64,000 bases of DNA from an uncultured Erysipelotrichaceae bacterium (GCA_903789495.1 CAIFEQ010000002.1:107788-171787); one strand, 5' to 3'. Counted from the stretch's first letter, positions 20,072-28,981 are shown. Notes: a model not told the origin generated them from the letters alone. Numbers and translations: made by a program.

Positions 20072-21270
20072 TTTTCTTCTCCCTTCAGATACGTATAGAG
20101 CACTTCCGCGCCCTTGCAGACATCCGCCAGCGAGGCCTTTTCCAGGCGGTTGTGCGAGATGCCTTTTTCACAGGGAATGAACACCATGCCGGTCGGGCAG
20201 AGATCCGGGAACTCCATGGCATCGTGCCCGGCGCCGGACGGCATGTACTGGGCCGGAATGCCCAGCTTTTCAGCGGCGGCCATCAGGCCATCTTCAACCG
20301 TTTTGTCCAGCTGAACCGGCGTGCCCTTGGAACGCAGGGTCCGGGTGATGGTCACGTGCCGTTCTTCACTGATCCGCTTCATGGCTTCTTCCAGCAGCTC
20401 ATCCATATGCTCCAGATGTTCCTGCTTCAGGGAACGCAGATCGACACCGATCTCGGTGACGCCCGGAATCACGTTCATGACATTGGGTTCGTTGTGAATG
20501 ATGCCTACGGTCGCAACGGAATCCTCTTCCCTGCGGCCGATGTCTTCAATGGCCAGGATGAGCTCGGAAGCCGCGGCCAGCGCGTCCTCCCGCAGATCCA
20601 TCGGGGTGGCTCCGGAATGCTCGGCCATGCCCTCGATCCGCACCATCCAGCGGTGCGGGGCGACGATGCCGGTCACGATGCCGGCGGTCAGCTGTTTGCT
20701 TTCCAGCACCTTGCCCTGCTCGATATGCAGTTCCAGGTACTGTTTCACATGCTGAATCCGGGCCGGATGGAGGGAGAACCCCTTGGCCTGGAAGACTTCC
20801 TGAACGCTCCGGCCTTCCTTGTCTTTCAGGCCGGCGATATCGGCGCCGTTCAAATGACCGGTGACCAGACCGCTGCCGATGGTGGCACAGCCGAAACGGC
20901 TGGACTCCTCACAGCGCCAGGCCGCAATCCGCAGCGGCAGCTTCACGCCTTCCTCCCTGGCCAGGCGGGCTGTCAGAAGACCGGCGATCACCCCGGCGAC
21001 CCCGTCATAGCGGCCGCCTTCGACCACGGAATCCAGATGGGAACCGATGAGGTAAGCGTCCCCCTCGGTGTTGGATGCGAAGCAGTTGCCTGCCTCATCG
21101 ACCTGAATGCTTAAGCCAAGTGCCCTGGCTTCCGACTGGAAGATCCGATGCATTTCATCTTCGACGTCGGAGTACCCCAGACGGGTCACCCCGCCGTTTT
21201 CCAGTGCACCGACCGGCTGAAAAAGCTCAAAGAGATGTGAGCAGTATTGTTCCAATGTGCTGTTGGACAT
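20065..21270 (-). CDS. M20 family N-carbamoyl-amino-acid amidohydrolase (candidate ureidosuccinase)
   Basis: Hydantoinase/carbamoylase-family amidase, 401 aa. Metal ligands in GSHLDSVVEGGRYDG (H78, D89), CEESSRFGCATIGS (E121/E122) and ELHIEQG; dimer-interface arginine/histidine region GAGHDAMEF and GISHNRLE. Relatives act on N-carbamoyl amino acids, ureidopropionate or allantoate. Directly coupled to dihydroorotase and PyrKD, the best guess is N-carbamoyl-L-aspartate to aspartate + NH3 + CO2. It is the first gene of the operon, with an AAAGGACGG site. Confidence 0.85.
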   Translation of the reverse strand: MSNSTLEQYCSHLFELFQPVGALENGGVTRLGYSDVEDEMHRIFQSEARALGLSIQVDEAGNCFASNTEGDAYLIGSHLDSVVEGGRYDGVAGVIAGLLTARLAREEGVKLPLRIAAWRCEESSRFGCATIGSGLVTGHLNGADIAGLKDKEGRSVQEVFQAKGFSLHPARIQHVKQYLELHIEQGKVLESKQLTAGIVTGIVAPHRWMVRIEGMAEHSGATPMDLREDALAAASELILAIEDIGRREEDSVATVGIIHNEPNVMNVIPGVTEIGVDLRSLKQEHLEHMDELLEEAMKRISEERHVTITRTLRSKGTPVQLDKTVEDGLMAAAEKLGIPAQYMPSGAGHDAMEFPDLCPTGMVFIPCEKGISHNRLEKASLADVCKGAEVLYTYLKGEEKC

Positions 21271-21317
21271 GCCCCTTCCGTCCTTTCTCAGAAACTCTGA
21301 TACTTAAAAAGTAGCAG

Positions 21318-21331
21318 TAAAAGCGGTTACA
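21318..21331 (-). promoter_or_regulatory. cre-like (CcpA) site upstream of the orotate operon
   Basis: Read on the minus strand TGTAACCGCTTTTA matches TGWAANCGNTNWCA at 13 of 14 positions. It lies about 50 bases before the first gene (start at 21270). Catabolite control would suit a catabolic operon. I see no convincing -35/-10 pair in the 21271-21380 gap. Confidence 0.45.
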
Positions 21332-21380
21332 TTTGTTGGACCGTTCACAAATTAATTTCATTGATTATTGTGTGGAAAAC

Positions 21381-21403
21381 AAAAAGCTCAGCCGATGCTG
21401 AGC
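21381..21403 (-). terminator. Terminator after the PucR-family gene
   Basis: Minus-strand GCTCAGC-ATCG-GCTGAGC followed by TTTTTG. The stem includes the pucR stop. It makes the regulator gene a separate transcription unit from the operon below it. Confidence 0.85.
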
Positions 21404-22509
21404 CGGTGGAGACGGTAGGCGAAGTAGGCGGTAAACAGGCGGATATTGTCCAGGGGATTCTCCAGCTGACAGCCGGAGAGTTCCTCGATCTTATGCAGGC
21501 GGTAGTGAATGGTGTTGGGATGCACGCACAGGGCTTCCGACATCGCCTTGGTGCTGCCATGGCAGGTGTAGTAGTGTTCCAGGGTATCCAGCAGGTTGGC
21601 ATCGGCCAGCTTCCGGATCACCTGGTCCGGCCAGGACAGATCCAGGCGGTTCATGGTCTTTTCCAGGGCACCCAGAATGCCCAGCCGGCGGGCATCGTAG
21701 AAGGTTTCTCCCGGGTAGATGACCTTGCCGATGCGTAAGGCTTCCTGGCCGCGGAAGTAGCTGTTCCTTAAGCCTTCCGTTTCCCGGGCACAGATGCCGA
21801 ACCCGCAGGCCTGGTCCTTCAGCGGGGGCAGGGTGCCGAGCTCCTGGGTGAACTGGACCAGCGGCTTTTCCTCCCGGTGCAGGAACAGCAGCAGGATCTG
21901 TTCGCCATACTGGACCCGATGACAGTGGAGATGATACTTTCTTTCTCCCAGGTTCTTGAGATCCAGCAGGAACCTCCGTTCCGGCTGATCCATGACCAGC
22001 ACCAGGAAACAGTCCAGCCGGAAATCCAGGCCCAGCAGGGTGCCGCGGTCATAGGCATCCTGTGGATCCAGGTCCCTGTTTTCAATGATCTCTCCGAAGA
22101 GATGATTGAGCATGACCTGGGCATTCTTCTCATTGGTCAGCGTCGTCATCACGATCGAGGTGATGGTGGAATAGGACAGATCGGCGGGCACCTCCAGCAC
22201 CGGCAGACGGTATTTTTCGGCCGTGGTCAGAACTTCTGCCGGGATGGCGTCCAGGTAGATGCCGGTCTTGACGGCCAGGCAGGAACAGAGGTCGCCGATG
22301 TCATCGACTTCCTGACACATCTTTTCGACGGATCCCTGGGCCGAGTAGAAGCTGGTCAGCACCAGCTCGCCGCCCTTCAGCCAGGGCCGCAGATCCGGCA
22401 CCTCCATGACCACCGCATCCGTGATCTCCCGGTCCAGGCTGTCCTTCCCGGTGCGGACCTTGAGACGGTTCAGCGGCGCCGTCGCCAGTATTTTCTTCAG
22501 TGTTGTCAT
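21388..22509 (-). CDS. PucR-family transcriptional regulator
   Basis: 373 aa. The N-terminal PucR sensing domain (RLKVRTGKDSLDREITDAVVMEVPDL...LVLTSFYS) and the C-terminal helix-turn-helix of the PucR/CdaR type (ALCVHPNTIHYRLHKIEELSG) are clear, with a GGDEF-like middle region. PucR activates purine (allantoin) catabolic genes in Bacillus subtilis. Here it sits directly upstream of the carbamoylase-dihydroorotase-PyrKD operon, so I infer that it controls pyrimidine or ureide use. ATG 22509 is chosen for the GAGG site; a TTG lies two codons earlier. A minus-strand TGC-TAGTAT may be its extended -10. Confidence 0.88.
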   Translation of the reverse strand: MTTLKKILATAPLNRLKVRTGKDSLDREITDAVVMEVPDLRPWLKGGELVLTSFYSAQGSVEKMCQEVDDIGDLCSCLAVKTGIYLDAIPAEVLTTAEKYRLPVLEVPADLSYSTITSIVMTTLTNEKNAQVMLNHLFGEIIENRDLDPQDAYDRGTLLGLDFRLDCFLVLVMDQPERRFLLDLKNLGERKYHLHCHRVQYGEQILLLFLHREEKPLVQFTQELGTLPPLKDQACGFGICARETEGLRNSYFRGQEALRIGKVIYPGETFYDARRLGILGALEKTMNRLDLSWPDQVIRKLADANLLDTLEHYYTCHGSTKAMSEALCVHPNTIHYRLHKIEELSGCQLENPLDNIRLFTAYFAYRLHRLSIG

Positions 22510-22667
22510 GATCAATCCTCACTGCTGTTCAGCCGGTCAGACGATGCCGGCCGGCAGGAAAACGGAATTCTTCTTCCTCCATACTAGCAGAAAACGGGCC
22601 GGAGAATGCCATGCGGGCAGGTTCCGCCGGCAAAAAGGGAAACCGGCACAGTGGGGACGGATCGGCG

Positions 22668-22676
22668 TGCTATAAT
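22668..22676 (+). promoter_or_regulatory. Extended -10 promoter of tmk, near-leaderless
   Basis: TGC-TATAAT, -10 at 22671-22676. The predicted +1 is 22683 and the ATG is at 22685, leaving a 2-base leader without room for a ribosome binding site. Confidence 0.5.
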
Positions 22677-22684
22677 TCAGCAGG

Positions 22685-23329
22685 ATGAAACAGGGACTGT
22701 TTATTACCTTTGAAGGACCGGACGGCTCCGGCAAGACCACGATCAGCACGCTGGTGACCGAGCGTCTGCAGGCCGCAGGATACCGGGTTTCGTATACCCG
22801 CGAGCCGGGCGGCTCGCAGATTGCCGAGCAGATCCGCGAGATCATTCTTTCGCCAGCCAACAAGGCGATGGATGCCCGCACCGAGGCCCTGCTCTACGCA
22901 GCCAGCCGCCGCCAGCATCTTGTAGATGTGATTCTGCCCGGGCTGGAACAGGGCATTACCGTCATCAGCGACCGCTTCGTGGACAGCTCCCTGGCCTACC
23001 AGGGCTATGGCCGCCACATCGGCGAAGCCGAGGTCATGGCCATCAACCAGTTTGCCATCGAAGGCCATATGCCGGACCTCACGATCTTCCTGAACGTGGA
23101 TCCGCAGACCGGTCTGGCCCGGATTCAGAAGAACCGGACTTACCTGGACCGTCTGGACCAGGAAGACCTGCAGTTCCATGAGGACGTGGCCCGGGGCTAT
23201 CAGGAAATTGTCAGGAAATATCGGGACCGCATGGTCATCCTGGACGCTTCCCGCTCAGAGGAAGAAGTCGCCGCGGATGCCTATGCCGTCATCAGGGATC
23301 TGCTCGATGCCCAGAACCAGAACAGGTGA
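22685..23329 (+). CDS. tmk: Thymidylate kinase
   Basis: Phosphorylates dTMP to dTDP; 214 aa. P-loop FEGPDGSGKTT at residues 8-18, DR(F/Y)-type motif ISDRFVDSSLAYQG, and the lid region IQKNRTYLDRLD. It starts the block tmk-holB-ricT-rsmI-prsW, a common Firmicute arrangement. The stop lies within the start of holB. Confidence 0.96.
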   Translation: MKQGLFITFEGPDGSGKTTISTLVTERLQAAGYRVSYTREPGGSQIAEQIREIILSPANKAMDARTEALLYAASRRQHLVDVILPGLEQGITVISDRFVDSSLAYQGYGRHIGEAEVMAINQFAIEGHMPDLTIFLNVDPQTGLARIQKNRTYLDRLDQEDLQFHEDVARGYQEIVRKYRDRMVILDASRSEEEVAADAYAVIRDLLDAQNQNR

Positions 23330-24389
23330 TCAGCAGCTGCGCCAGGAAGCCGCTCAGCGCGAAGCCCGGCGTCAGAAGGAAAAAGCGGTCCGGATCCAGG
23401 ATCGGAAGCTGCTGCAGAAAATGGAACCGGTGGTCTATGAAGGACTGAATCAGGAACTGGCAGGCGGGGATGCGGTACATGCGCATCTGCTGGCGGGCAG
23501 TCCTTCGCCCCTGAAGGACAGCTGTGCCCTCCTGCTGGCCCAGTCGCTTTTTCTGCACGCCGATCATCTGATCGAGGAAGAAAGCCTCGCAGCCGAAGAT
23601 GCCCTGGCGGCACAGCGGATTGCCGAAGGCAGTCATGCGGATTTTCTCCGTCTGCAGGGTTCGGCTAATCAGTCCATCTCCCTGGAACAGATCCAGGAAG
23701 TCAGTGCCCTGTTCTCCCGGACCGCGGCCGAAGCCGGGGGCCGGAAGATCTATATCCTGTCGCATGCGGAGTACATGAGTCTGGGGGCCATGAACGACCT
23801 GCTCAAGTTCCTGGAGGAACCGGCCGAGAACGTCTATGCCATCCTGACCACCGACCAGACGGAAAGAATTCTGCCCACGGTGCAGTCCCGCTGTGTGCAG
23901 CTGCTCTTCCACAGTCCCGATCCCGCCCTGCTGGAGCAGACGGCCCTGGCCGAGGGAACGGATCCGGAAGACGCCTTCCTGCTCTCCGTGACCCGGCAGC
24001 TGACCCATGGCTATGATAAACTGGCCGCTTCCCCGTCCTACCAGAAGGCCAAGTCCATGTTCCGGCAGTGGCTGGGTCTGGAAGGAGACCGGGAGCTGCT
24101 GTACTGCGACTATGATCTGCGGGAGAAGAATACCGGCAAGGACGAGCTGATCGAGGAACTGGACTACTTCTTCGGCTTCTGCCTGCAGTTTGCCCGGGAT
24201 GCGCTGCAGGGCAGTGATCATGGCCCGGCATGGTATCATAAGGAAGTACTGCGGGAGGCCCGCCTGCCGGTGTCGGTCCGGATAGAGAAATTCCGGATTG
24301 TGGCCGAAGAGAAAGAGCGGGTCAGCCGCTACAATGATTTAAACCTGGTACTGGCACAGGCCATGTACCGGTGGGAGGTTCTGCAATGA
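23307..24389 (+). CDS. holB: DNA polymerase III delta-prime subunit
   Basis: Clamp-loader subunit, 360 aa from ATG 23307. Central motifs are typical: ISLEQIQEVSALFSRTAAEAGGRKIYILSHAEYM, then NDLLKFLEEPAENVYAILTT and ILPTVQSRCVQL. The place of the P-loop reads GSPSPLKDS (residues 64-72), without GxxGxGKS, and the usual zinc-binding cysteines are not seen. The N-terminal 38 residues are highly charged. A later start at 23421 (MEPVVYEG) would give a more standard N terminus. Neither start has a strong ribosome binding site; coupling to tmk favours 23307. Confidence 0.85.
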   Translation: MPRTRTGDQQLRQEAAQREARRQKEKAVRIQDRKLLQKMEPVVYEGLNQELAGGDAVHAHLLAGSPSPLKDSCALLLAQSLFLHADHLIEEESLAAEDALAAQRIAEGSHADFLRLQGSANQSISLEQIQEVSALFSRTAAEAGGRKIYILSHAEYMSLGAMNDLLKFLEEPAENVYAILTTDQTERILPTVQSRCVQLLFHSPDPALLEQTALAEGTDPEDAFLLSVTRQLTHGYDKLAASPSYQKAKSMFRQWLGLEGDRELLYCDYDLREKNTGKDELIEELDYFFGFCLQFARDALQGSDHGPAWYHKEVLREARLPVSVRIEKFRIVAEEKERVSRYNDLNLVLAQAMYRWEVLQ

Positions 24390-25705
24390 GTGAAACAACA
24401 GAAGAAAAGACAGCCGCGGCTGCCCAGGAGAAGAACCTGGAGCCGGGCTATCCCTATATCGTGGCCGTGAAGTTCCGCAGCGGCTCGCGTCCCTATACCT
24501 TCGGGACGGGGCTGGCGGATCTCAAGGCCGGCGACTATGTGGTCGTGGAAACCGCGCAGGGGGTGGAACTCGGTACCGTCCAGGCCGCCCCGTTAAGCAC
24601 CGAGAAATACCCGGGCCGCCAGACCCTGAAACCCGTGCTGCGCCGGGCGGAAGAAAAGGACATCCATGCCTGGCAGGGCAACCAGGAGATGGCCCGGGAG
24701 GCTTTCCGCATCTGTCAGGAAGAGATCGAATCCCTGGGTCTGAACATGAATCTGCAGAGTGCCGACTACATGCTTGACCGTTCCAAGATTCTCTTCATCT
24801 ATGTTGCGGATCAGCGGGTGGATTTCCGGGAACTGCTGCGGCGGCTGAATGCCCGGCTGCACTGCAAGATCGAACTGCGCCAGATCGGCGAGCGGGACAA
24901 AGCCCGCATGACCGGCGGGATCGGGATGTGCGGCATGGAGTGCTGCTGCTCGCGGTTCAAGAGACGCTTCGATGTCATCTCCATCAATATGGCCAAGACC
25001 CAGCTCATGGCCCTGAACATCGAGAAGCTGTCCGGCATGTGCGGCAAGCTGATGTGCTGCCTGAAGTATGAGAATGATGCCTATAAGGAACTCACCGACG
25101 GCCTGCCCAAGATGGGGGCCCATGTGGAATATGAAGGCGAAATGTACCGGGTCACGTCCATGAATGTCATGACCAACGAAGCCCGGATTGAAAACGCCGA
25201 GACCTTCCAGATCCTGACCCTGGATCAGCTGCGGGAGAAGGCCGTGGTCCGCAAGGGCGTCGCCCTGGCCAGACGCGGGGCCCGGCGGCCCCGTCAGGTC
25301 GGCACGACACCGGAACGGCCGCAGCGGGACAAGATCCTGCTTCACCAGCATACGGAAGACCTCGTGCAGGCCCAGCCGGAAGAACTGGCGCCCGTGCATG
25401 TGACCCTGGACGAAAAGCCCCAGCCGGCCCGCACAAAGAACAGCGGCGGCCGGAACCGCAATGGGCGCAAAAACACTGCCAGTGCCGCCGGCAGGCCGCA
25501 GAAGAAGAACGACAACAATACAGCCGGCCGCAGTAAGAGCAGCCGCAGCCGGAACAGACGGCCGGATGCCCATCGGGGCCTGAAGCCGCAGAATGATCAT
25601 GCCGTATCGCTGCAGGAAGCGGCGAAGAACCAGCCCAACATCACGGTGCGGTCCTTCAAGTCTTCCCGGACCAGAGCGGCGGAAGCCGGGAGTGAGAAGA
25701 AGTGA
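24386..25705 (+). CDS. ricT: PSP1-domain protein RicT (YaaT)
   Basis: 439 aa. The PSP1 domain covers about residues 60-240, with the cysteine cluster MCGMECCCSRF (C182, C186-188) and SGMCGKLMCC (C219, C224, C225). In B. subtilis RicT acts with RicA and RicF in a [4Fe-4S] complex that assists RNase Y processing. A basic, Asn/Arg/Lys-rich, probably disordered tail of about 150 residues follows (GGRNRNGRKN, GRSKSSRSRNRR), which may bind RNA and is longer than in Bacillus. ATG overlaps the holB stop and has GGGAGG upstream. Confidence 0.88.
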   Translation: MSETTEEKTAAAAQEKNLEPGYPYIVAVKFRSGSRPYTFGTGLADLKAGDYVVVETAQGVELGTVQAAPLSTEKYPGRQTLKPVLRRAEEKDIHAWQGNQEMAREAFRICQEEIESLGLNMNLQSADYMLDRSKILFIYVADQRVDFRELLRRLNARLHCKIELRQIGERDKARMTGGIGMCGMECCCSRFKRRFDVISINMAKTQLMALNIEKLSGMCGKLMCCLKYENDAYKELTDGLPKMGAHVEYEGEMYRVTSMNVMTNEARIENAETFQILTLDQLREKAVVRKGVALARRGARRPRQVGTTPERPQRDKILLHQHTEDLVQAQPEELAPVHVTLDEKPQPARTKNSGGRNRNGRKNTASAAGRPQKKNDNNTAGRSKSSRSRNRRPDAHRGLKPQNDHAVSLQEAAKNQPNITVRSFKSSRTRAAEAGSEKK

Positions 25706-26562
25706 ACCGGCAGAAAAGCTTTGAAAATGACAAGCCGACCCTGTACCTGGTGCCGACACCGATCGGGAATCTCAGCGAGATGAGCCCGCGGGCCATCGAG
25801 ATCCTGAAGTCCGTCCCGGTCATCGCCTGTGAAGATACCCGGACTTCCGGGCAGCTGCTCAAGCATTTTGACATCCATGCCCGGCTGATCGCCTATCAGA
25901 ACTTCAATGAGGAGTCTTCCTCCAAGGGCATCGTCAATCTGCTGGATCAGGGCATGAGTGTCGCCCTGATCAGCGATGCCGGCTATCCCCTGGTCTCCGA
26001 TCCCGGTCAGACGGTCGTCTCCCTGGCTGTGGCCAGCGGCTATAACGTCGTGCCGGTCTCGGGACCCAGTGCTCTCCTGAACGGCCTGGTGGCCAGCGGA
26101 CTGATCGTGGAGCCGTTCCTCTTTGCCGGCTTCCTGCCGGCCGGGCAGAACGAGAGAAGAAAGATGCTGCGGTATTACCGGAACTATCCGATGACCCTGG
26201 TCTTCTACGAGGCCCCGCACCGGATCGAAAAGATGCTGACGGATGCGTATGAGATCTTCGGCGACCGTCAGGCCTGTCTGGCCCGCGAGCTGACCAAGAT
26301 GCACGAAGAGTTCCTGCGCGGTACGCTGGGGGAACTGGTGCACGCCTGTCAGGATCTGCGCGGGGAGATGGTGGTGGTCATCGCGGGCAGCCGCGAAGAC
26401 CCGGCTCCGGATATCGATTACTCCCATCTGCTGGATCAGGTCCAGCAGGCCATCGCCGCCGGGATGAGTGCCCGGGACGCGGTGCGCTCGATTGCCGCTG
26501 CCAATGGAATTTCCAAGAACGACCTCTACGAACACTATCTGAAAAAGGAAGGAAGGGCCTGA
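25702..26562 (+). CDS. rsmI: 16S rRNA (cytidine1402-2'-O)-methyltransferase
   Basis: Tetrapyrrole-methylase-fold enzyme, 286 aa, modifying C1402 of 16S rRNA. Motifs: LYLVPTPIGNLSEMSPRAIEIL, ACEDTRTSGQLL, ISDAGYPLVSDPG, PVSGPSALL, FYEAPHRIEKML. The start codon is GTG overlapping the ricT stop (GTGA), the only in-frame start compatible with the conserved N terminus. Confidence 0.95.
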   Translation: MNRQKSFENDKPTLYLVPTPIGNLSEMSPRAIEILKSVPVIACEDTRTSGQLLKHFDIHARLIAYQNFNEESSSKGIVNLLDQGMSVALISDAGYPLVSDPGQTVVSLAVASGYNVVPVSGPSALLNGLVASGLIVEPFLFAGFLPAGQNERRKMLRYYRNYPMTLVFYEAPHRIEKMLTDAYEIFGDRQACLARELTKMHEEFLRGTLGELVHACQDLRGEMVVVIAGSREDPAPDIDYSHLLDQVQQAIAAGMSARDAVRSIAAANGISKNDLYEHYLKKEGRA

Positions 26563-26566
26563 GATC

Positions 26567-27289
26567 ATGCACCACAGCAGTACGGTTTCTCCGGTTTACA
26601 TTCTGGTTCTTGCGGTTGCCGCCATTGCCCCTGCCATTTATCTGATGCGCTATATCGATCGCCAGGATTCGGCGGAAAAGGAGCCGGGCGGTCTGCTGTT
26701 CCGGCTGATGTGCATGGGGTTCCTTTCTGCCCTGCTGGCCATGTTTCTGGAACAGCTCACGGATACCTACCTGCTGAATCAGTTCGTTTATCCTTCCTAC
26801 ACGGTCTATTTCATCGTCGTAGCCATCTCGGTCGGTCTGATTGAAGAAGGGTGCAAGTATCTGTTCCTGTATCTGAATACCTGGAAGAATCCCAACTTCA
26901 ACTACCGCTTTGACGGCATCGTCTATGCGGCCTTTGTCTCCCTGGGCTTTGCGCTGCTGGAGAATGTGCTCTATGTCTTCAGCTATGGTCTGGAAGTCGC
27001 CGGGCCGCGGGCGATCCTGGCAGTGCCGGGCCACCTGGGCTTCTCGGTCTATATGGGCTACTTCTACAGCCGGGCCAAGCTGGCGGATGACCTGCGGATC
27101 CGCAGCAGCCGGAAGTCGAATCTGATCTTTGCCTATCTGGTACCGGCCTTCCTGCATGCCTTCTACGATGCCACAGCCATGATCCAGACGCCTTCGGCCG
27201 TCTATGCCTACCTGACCTTTGTGATCATCATGTATATCGTTGTCATCCGGCTGATCCACTCCGAGGCCGCCTCGGATACGGAAATCTGA
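26567..27289 (+). CDS. PrsW-family intramembrane metalloprotease
   Basis: 240 aa with about seven transmembrane segments. Putative active-site motifs: EEGCKYLFLY (EExxK type), FDGIVYAAFVSLGFALLEN, and histidines in GHLGFSVYMG and FLHAFYDA. PrsW in B. subtilis cleaves the anti-sigma factor RsiW, and relatives cleave other membrane proteins. The substrate here is unknown. It follows rsmI by 4 bases and closes the transcription unit. Confidence 0.85.
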   Translation: MHHSSTVSPVYILVLAVAAIAPAIYLMRYIDRQDSAEKEPGGLLFRLMCMGFLSALLAMFLEQLTDTYLLNQFVYPSYTVYFIVVAISVGLIEEGCKYLFLYLNTWKNPNFNYRFDGIVYAAFVSLGFALLENVLYVFSYGLEVAGPRAILAVPGHLGFSVYMGYFYSRAKLADDLRIRSSRKSNLIFAYLVPAFLHAFYDATAMIQTPSAVYAYLTFVIIMYIVVIRLIHSEAASDTEI

Positions 27290-27297
27290 CGAAAACG

Positions 27298-27318
27298 CTG
27301 ACCCCCGGGTCAGTTTTT
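27298..27318 (+). terminator. Terminator of the tmk-prsW unit
   Basis: CTGACC-CCCG-GGTCAG followed by TTTTT. Confidence 0.88.
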
Positions 27319-27365
27319 CTTCGGGGGCAGAGACGGCGGGAGTACAATGCACACAGAGGTGGCTT

Positions 27366-27905
27366 ATGAAGATTGCGGTATACTGCGGATCCTCCTTCGG
27401 ACAGGATCCCGGCATTCAGGAAGAGGCCCGGCAGCTGGGCAGCTGGATCGGCACCCAGGGGCATACCCTGGTCTACGGCGGCGGGAAGGTCGGCCTGATG
27501 GGCCTGGTCTCGGGAGCCGTCCTGCAGGCCGGCGGAACGGTAATCGGGGTCATTCCGGAATTCCTGCATACCCCGGCCCTGACCCGCACCGACTGCTCGC
27601 AGCTGATCGTGACTGCGGACATGGCCGAGCGCAAGCGGCGCATGGAGGAGCTGGCCGATGCCTGCATTGCCCTGCCCGGCGGCACCGGCACCCTGGAAGA
27701 GATCTCCGAGGTCATGGCCCAGCTCAAGCTCGGGCAGTATGACAAGCCCGTGCTGCTGCTGAACTGGCACGGGTTCTATGAACCGCTGAAACAGCAGCTG
27801 CAGCGGATGACCGCGGCCGGCTTCCTGCCGGCAGACTGCCTGGAACGCATTCGTTTCGTCCCCGATGTCCGGGAAGCCGTCACATGCTTTTCCCAACATC
27901 TGTAA
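27366..27905 (+). CDS. LOG family nucleotide 5'-monophosphate phosphoribohydrolase
   Basis: 179 aa. Signature motifs LVYGGGKVGLMG and LPGGTGTLEEISEVM (PGGxGTxxE) are intact. LOG proteins release the base from cytokinin nucleotides or other nucleoside 5'-monophosphates; the bacterial physiological substrate is often uncertain. It has its own promoter (TACAAT at 27343-27348) and a GAGGTGG site. Confidence 0.9.
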   Translation: MKIAVYCGSSFGQDPGIQEEARQLGSWIGTQGHTLVYGGGKVGLMGLVSGAVLQAGGTVIGVIPEFLHTPALTRTDCSQLIVTADMAERKRRMEELADACIALPGGTGTLEEISEVMAQLKLGQYDKPVLLLNWHGFYEPLKQQLQRMTAAGFLPADCLERIRFVPDVREAVTCFSQHL

Positions 27906-27942
27906 GCGCATTCATTTATAATTGAGGAAGGAGGATAAATCC

Positions 27943-28971
27943 ATGAAAATTGAAGATATGCCCAAGATTTCTCTCGGCGAGTATCCCACCCCTCTGCAGA
28001 AACTGGAACATCTGACCGCCAGACACGGCAAGCATGCCACGCTGTACATCAAGCGGGATGATGCGACCGGTCCGGCGCTGGGCGGCAATAAGACCCGGAA
28101 ACTGGAATATGTCATGGCGGAAGCCATGAATCAGGGCTGCACCGCCATGCTCACAACGGGCGGTCCGCAGACCAACCATGGCCGTACCACGGTCGCCGCC
28201 GCGATTCACTGCGGCATGAAGCCGATCCTGGTCCTGGGCGGCCACAAGCCGGACTATCTGTCCGGCAACCTGACCCTGGATGCGATGATGGGCACGGACA
28301 TCGTCTTCTCGGAAGATGTGCCGGCAGCCATCGAAAAGACCATTGCCCGCTATGAGGCCCAGGGCGACAAGGTCTATAATCTGCGGGTCGGCGGCTCCAG
28401 CATGACGGGTGTCTGCGGCTATGTCATGGCCGTGAAGGAAATCATGGAGCAGTGCGAAGCCATGCATATCCAGCCGAAGTATCTGGTCTGCGCCGTTGGT
28501 TCCCTGGGAACTTATGGCGGCCTGAATGCCGGTGTGCGCTACTTCCATGCCCCGTTCAAGATCATGGGCGTGCCGGTCTCGCCGCAGCCGATGGAGGAGC
28601 GGAAGAAGAACGCTGCGGACTTCATCAACCAGATCTCGGAAACCTACGAGATGGGCTTCACGGTGAAGCCGGAGGAACTCCTCATCAACAACGGTCCGGA
28701 AGACAATCCGTATTCCGGCGAAGCCTACAACAAACCCGATCCGACCACCCGCAGCTACATGTTTGAACTGGCCCGGGAGGAAGGCATCATCCTCGATCCG
28801 ACCTATACCGGCAAGGCCTTCCGGGGCTTCCTGGAGATGGCCGACCAGGGCATCATCGACGGCGACTGCATCTTCCTGCATACCGGCGGCGTGCCTGCGG
28901 TCTGGACCAAGGAACACCTCGATGACATGCAGAAGGAACTGTTTGCCAACTGCACGATCTCGGAAATCTGA
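27943..28971 (+). CDS. PLP-dependent D-cysteine desulfhydrase / ACC deaminase-like protein
   Basis: Fold-type II PLP enzyme, 342 aa. The Schiff-base lysine is in LGGNKTRKLEY, and TTGGPQTNHGR, AVGSLGTYGGL and LDPTYTGKAFRG are typical of the DcyD/ACC deaminase family. Most bacterial members without the ACC-specific residues degrade D-cysteine or 3-chloro-D-alanine to pyruvate. ATG 27943 is chosen for AGGAGGAT at 27929-27936. Confidence 0.86.
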   Translation: MKIEDMPKISLGEYPTPLQKLEHLTARHGKHATLYIKRDDATGPALGGNKTRKLEYVMAEAMNQGCTAMLTTGGPQTNHGRTTVAAAIHCGMKPILVLGGHKPDYLSGNLTLDAMMGTDIVFSEDVPAAIEKTIARYEAQGDKVYNLRVGGSSMTGVCGYVMAVKEIMEQCEAMHIQPKYLVCAVGSLGTYGGLNAGVRYFHAPFKIMGVPVSPQPMEERKKNAADFINQISETYEMGFTVKPEELLINNGPEDNPYSGEAYNKPDPTTRSYMFELAREEGIILDPTYTGKAFRGFLEMADQGIIDGDCIFLHTGGVPAVWTKEHLDDMQKELFANCTISEI

Positions 28972-28981
28972 AGATTCGCCC

